Positions 5,694-7,321 of a DNA stretch of 7,321 nucleotides are shown piece after piece. Every line of letters starts with the position of its first letter. Positions within the stretch are counted from its first letter, which is position 1. The stretch covers positions 2,038,114-2,045,434 of the forward strand of contig CP070766.1 in assembly GCA_020345705.1 (NCBI GenBank), written 5' to 3'. Origin of the DNA: Candidatus Zixiibacteriota bacterium (GTDB lineage: Bacteria > Zixibacteria > MSB-5A5 > GN15 > PGXB01). The notes beneath the pieces were generated by a model. It worked only from the letters and a program-made list of their open reading frames with translations, had not been told where the DNA came from and searched no databases. A program made the translations under genes and the position numbers.

Positions 5694-7321
5694 TTAACCC
5701 AACTTGAGAATCTTGCGAGCCTTGTCGGCGATGTACTCTCCGGCCACCTCGAATTCCTTGATCAACTGCCAGGGAAGTCCCGACTCGCCAAAACGGTCCT
5801 TGACACCGACCATGCCAAAGGGCACAACTTTGCCGATATTGGCCAACTCATTCATCACAACCGCCGCCACCCGATTGCCCAGCCCGCCGACCTGATGCTC
5901 CTCGGCCGTTACCATGGCCCCGGTCTCTCTGGCGGCTTTCACGATGGCGTTCGAATCGATCGGTTTGAGGGTGTGCAAATGAAGAATCCGGGTCTCGATG
6001 TTATAATCGGTCTTCAGGATCCAGGCGGCGCGCATGGCCTCGGCGGTCTCGGGACCGCACGAGACAATGGTCAGATCCTCATTTTCGGATTCATATTCCG
6101 TCGCCAGCTTGATCTCAAAAGCGTCTTTGAACGTCTCTTTTTCACCGCGGAACCTGAATACGTTGGCGACCCCGAACTTGAAGGGGCTGCTCTCATCAGT
6201 TACAATCGGTGTCGCTTCTCTGGCAAAGCGGATATATTTCGGCCCGACGACATCGAAAAGCAACGTTCGAGTCATCTTCTTGGTCTCGATCGAGTCGACC
6301 GGAACCGTCACCCGCATATTGGGCAGACCGCACATCTGGAACAATGCCTCCAGCTCCTGATGAGTGGCGCCATCCGGACCGACCGAGACTCCGCCGTGAG
6401 CCCCGACGATAAACACGTTGAAATCGGAATAGCAGACGGAGACTCTGAGCTGGTCGAGATTCCTGGCCGAGGAAAACACTCCATAGGTGCCGAAAACCGG
6501 AAGCTTGCCTTCCTTTGCCAGCCCGGCCGCGACGGTTGTCCCGGCCTGCTCGGCAACACCAACAGAAATCCAGCGATTCATCCTCTCCGGGTGGTCCTTA
6601 TAGAATTGGGAGATTGTGATCGAATCGGAAATGTCGGCTCCGATACAAACCACTCGCTCGTCACTGCCATATTCGTTCAAAGCGCGGCCAAGACCTTTCC
6701 TGGTCGGGTCCATATCGACTTTCATGTTATCCTGCTTGTTCCACCAAAAATCGCGCGAGAATTTGGGCAGCTTTTCATCGAGCTTCTTTTCCACCATCAC
6801 CTGATGATCGGCGCCGATCTTAAAGAACTTCTCCAGATTAAAATTGTCAGAGAGTCCAAGGTCGTTCAGGGCTTTGGTCATCTCTTCCCGGTTGGGCGGT
6901 TTGCCGTGCCAGCCGGCGACGTCTTCCATGAAGCTGACTCCCTTGCCCTTGGTCGTATTGGCTAGAATCAGCGTCGGTTTCTCTTTCGACTGATAGGCCT
7001 TGTCGAATGCATCGGTCAAAGCCTTGACGTCGTGGGCATCGACCTCAATTACGTCCCAATTGAATGCTTCGTACTTATCAACAATCGGTTCCAGGCACTG
7101 CACGTCCTTGGTCCAGCCGTCGATCTGGAGCCGATTCCAGTCAAGAATATTGATGAAGTTGTTCAACTTGAAATTGCCGGCCTCCATGACCGCTTCCCAG
7201 ATGGACCCTTCCTGATGCTCCCCGTCTGAAGTGATGGCAAAGACATGATGCTTCTTGCCGTCAATCTTGGCCGCCAGAGCCGCCCCGACGGCAACCGACA
7301 ACCCCTGTCCGAGTGAGCCCG
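5694..7321 (-). CDS. tkt: Transketolase, N-terminus beyond the window
   Basis: The reading frame stays open to the right edge, giving about 541 visible residues; the start lies outside. It begins at GSLGQGLSVAVG, a transketolase signature, so perhaps 100-125 residues are missing. The TTG at 7301 is an internal codon in that motif, not a start. Transketolase moves two-carbon ketol units between sugar phosphates using thiamine diphosphate and a divalent metal (non-oxidative pentose phosphate pathway). Numbering visible residues: the ThDP/metal motif SDGEHQEGSIWEA (31-43) leads to DWNRLQIDG; KGKGVSFMEDVAGWHGK is at 124-140; the pyrimidine domain has GVAEQAG (254-260) with the ThDP-activating Glu at 257; AHGGVSVGPDGATHQ is at 307-321; the C-terminal domain (about 415-541) has HTLKPID and EEHQVGGLGN. 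All three domains are in one chain, unlike split transketolases. Two oddities: SDGE instead of GDGE, and an extra acidic segment of roughly 25-30 residues (about 385-413) between the pyrimidine and C-terminal domains. The aminotransferase follows after 36 nt. Confidence 0.95.
   Translation of the reverse strand, partial: GSLGQGLSVAVGAALAAKIDGKKHHVFAITSDGEHQEGSIWEAVMEAGNFKLNNFINILDWNRLQIDGWTKDVQCLEPIVDKYEAFNWDVIEVDAHDVKALTDAFDKAYQSKEKPTLILANTTKGKGVSFMEDVAGWHGKPPNREEMTKALNDLGLSDNFNLEKFFKIGADHQVMVEKKLDEKLPKFSRDFWWNKQDNMKVDMDPTRKGLGRALNEYGSDERVVCIGADISDSITISQFYKDHPERMNRWISVGVAEQAGTTVAAGLAKEGKLPVFGTYGVFSSARNLDQLRVSVCYSDFNVFIVGAHGGVSVGPDGATHQELEALFQMCGLPNMRVTVPVDSIETKKMTRTLLFDVVGPKYIRFAREATPIVTDESSPFKFGVANVFRFRGEKETFKDAFEIKLATEYESENEDLTIVSCGPETAEAMRAAWILKTDYNIETRILHLHTLKPIDSNAIVKAARETGAMVTAEEHQVGGLGNRVAAVVMNELANIGKVVPFGMVGVKDRFGESGLPWQLIKEFEVAGEYIADKARKILKLG

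Noticed and set aside
5895..6965. 356-codon plus-strand ORF opposite the transketolase
   Set aside because: Antisense to clear transketolase motifs; the translated sequence shows no known family signature.

Overview
This window looks like a chromosomal segment of a Gram-negative bacterium with an outer membrane, probably from the FCB superphylum (Bacteroidota or neighbours such as Zixibacteria, KSB1 or Marinimicrobia). The phylum is an inference. It rests on three things: a TonB-dependent receptor with an N-terminal carboxypeptidase-regulatory-like domain, a large secreted protein of a type I associate with those phyla, and a promoter-like sequence matching the Bacteroidota pattern TTG-N20-TAnnTTTG. 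All four genes lie on the minus strand, so transcription runs from high to low coordinates. No tRNA, rRNA, CRISPR, insertion sequence or phage gene is visible.

Right part (5694-7321): a transketolase that enters from beyond the right edge. Its N-terminus, perhaps 100-125 residues, is missing. After a 36-nt gap comes a fold-type I PLP-dependent aminotransferase (4482-5657). These look like a two-gene metabolic operon joining pentose-phosphate carbon exchange to amino-acid metabolism.

Middle (4138-4481): a 344-bp AT-rich intergenic region with a clear layout. Just after the aminotransferase stop lies a near-perfect 25-bp inverted repeat with A7/T7 ends, probably a terminator for the upstream operon that could work in both directions. 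Directly against it is a promoter-like sequence (TTGACA plus TAGCTTTG). A leader of roughly 220 nt follows, with a hairpin, two mutually exclusive long-range pairings, an orphan perfect Shine-Dalgarno sequence, and then the true ribosome binding site of the receptor.

Left part (1-4137): a 952-residue TonB-dependent outer-membrane receptor that starts at TTG, and 19 nt downstream a secreted protein that runs off the left edge (at least 419 residues). Tight spacing and strong ribosome binding sites suggest the two are co-expressed at the cell surface. The partner has a plain signal peptide and does not look like a SusD lipoprotein, so this is not a standard SusCD pair. The transported substrate cannot be read from the sequence.

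I see no clear new system. The points most worth a second look are the receptor/secreted-protein pair and the dense regulatory architecture of 4138-4481.
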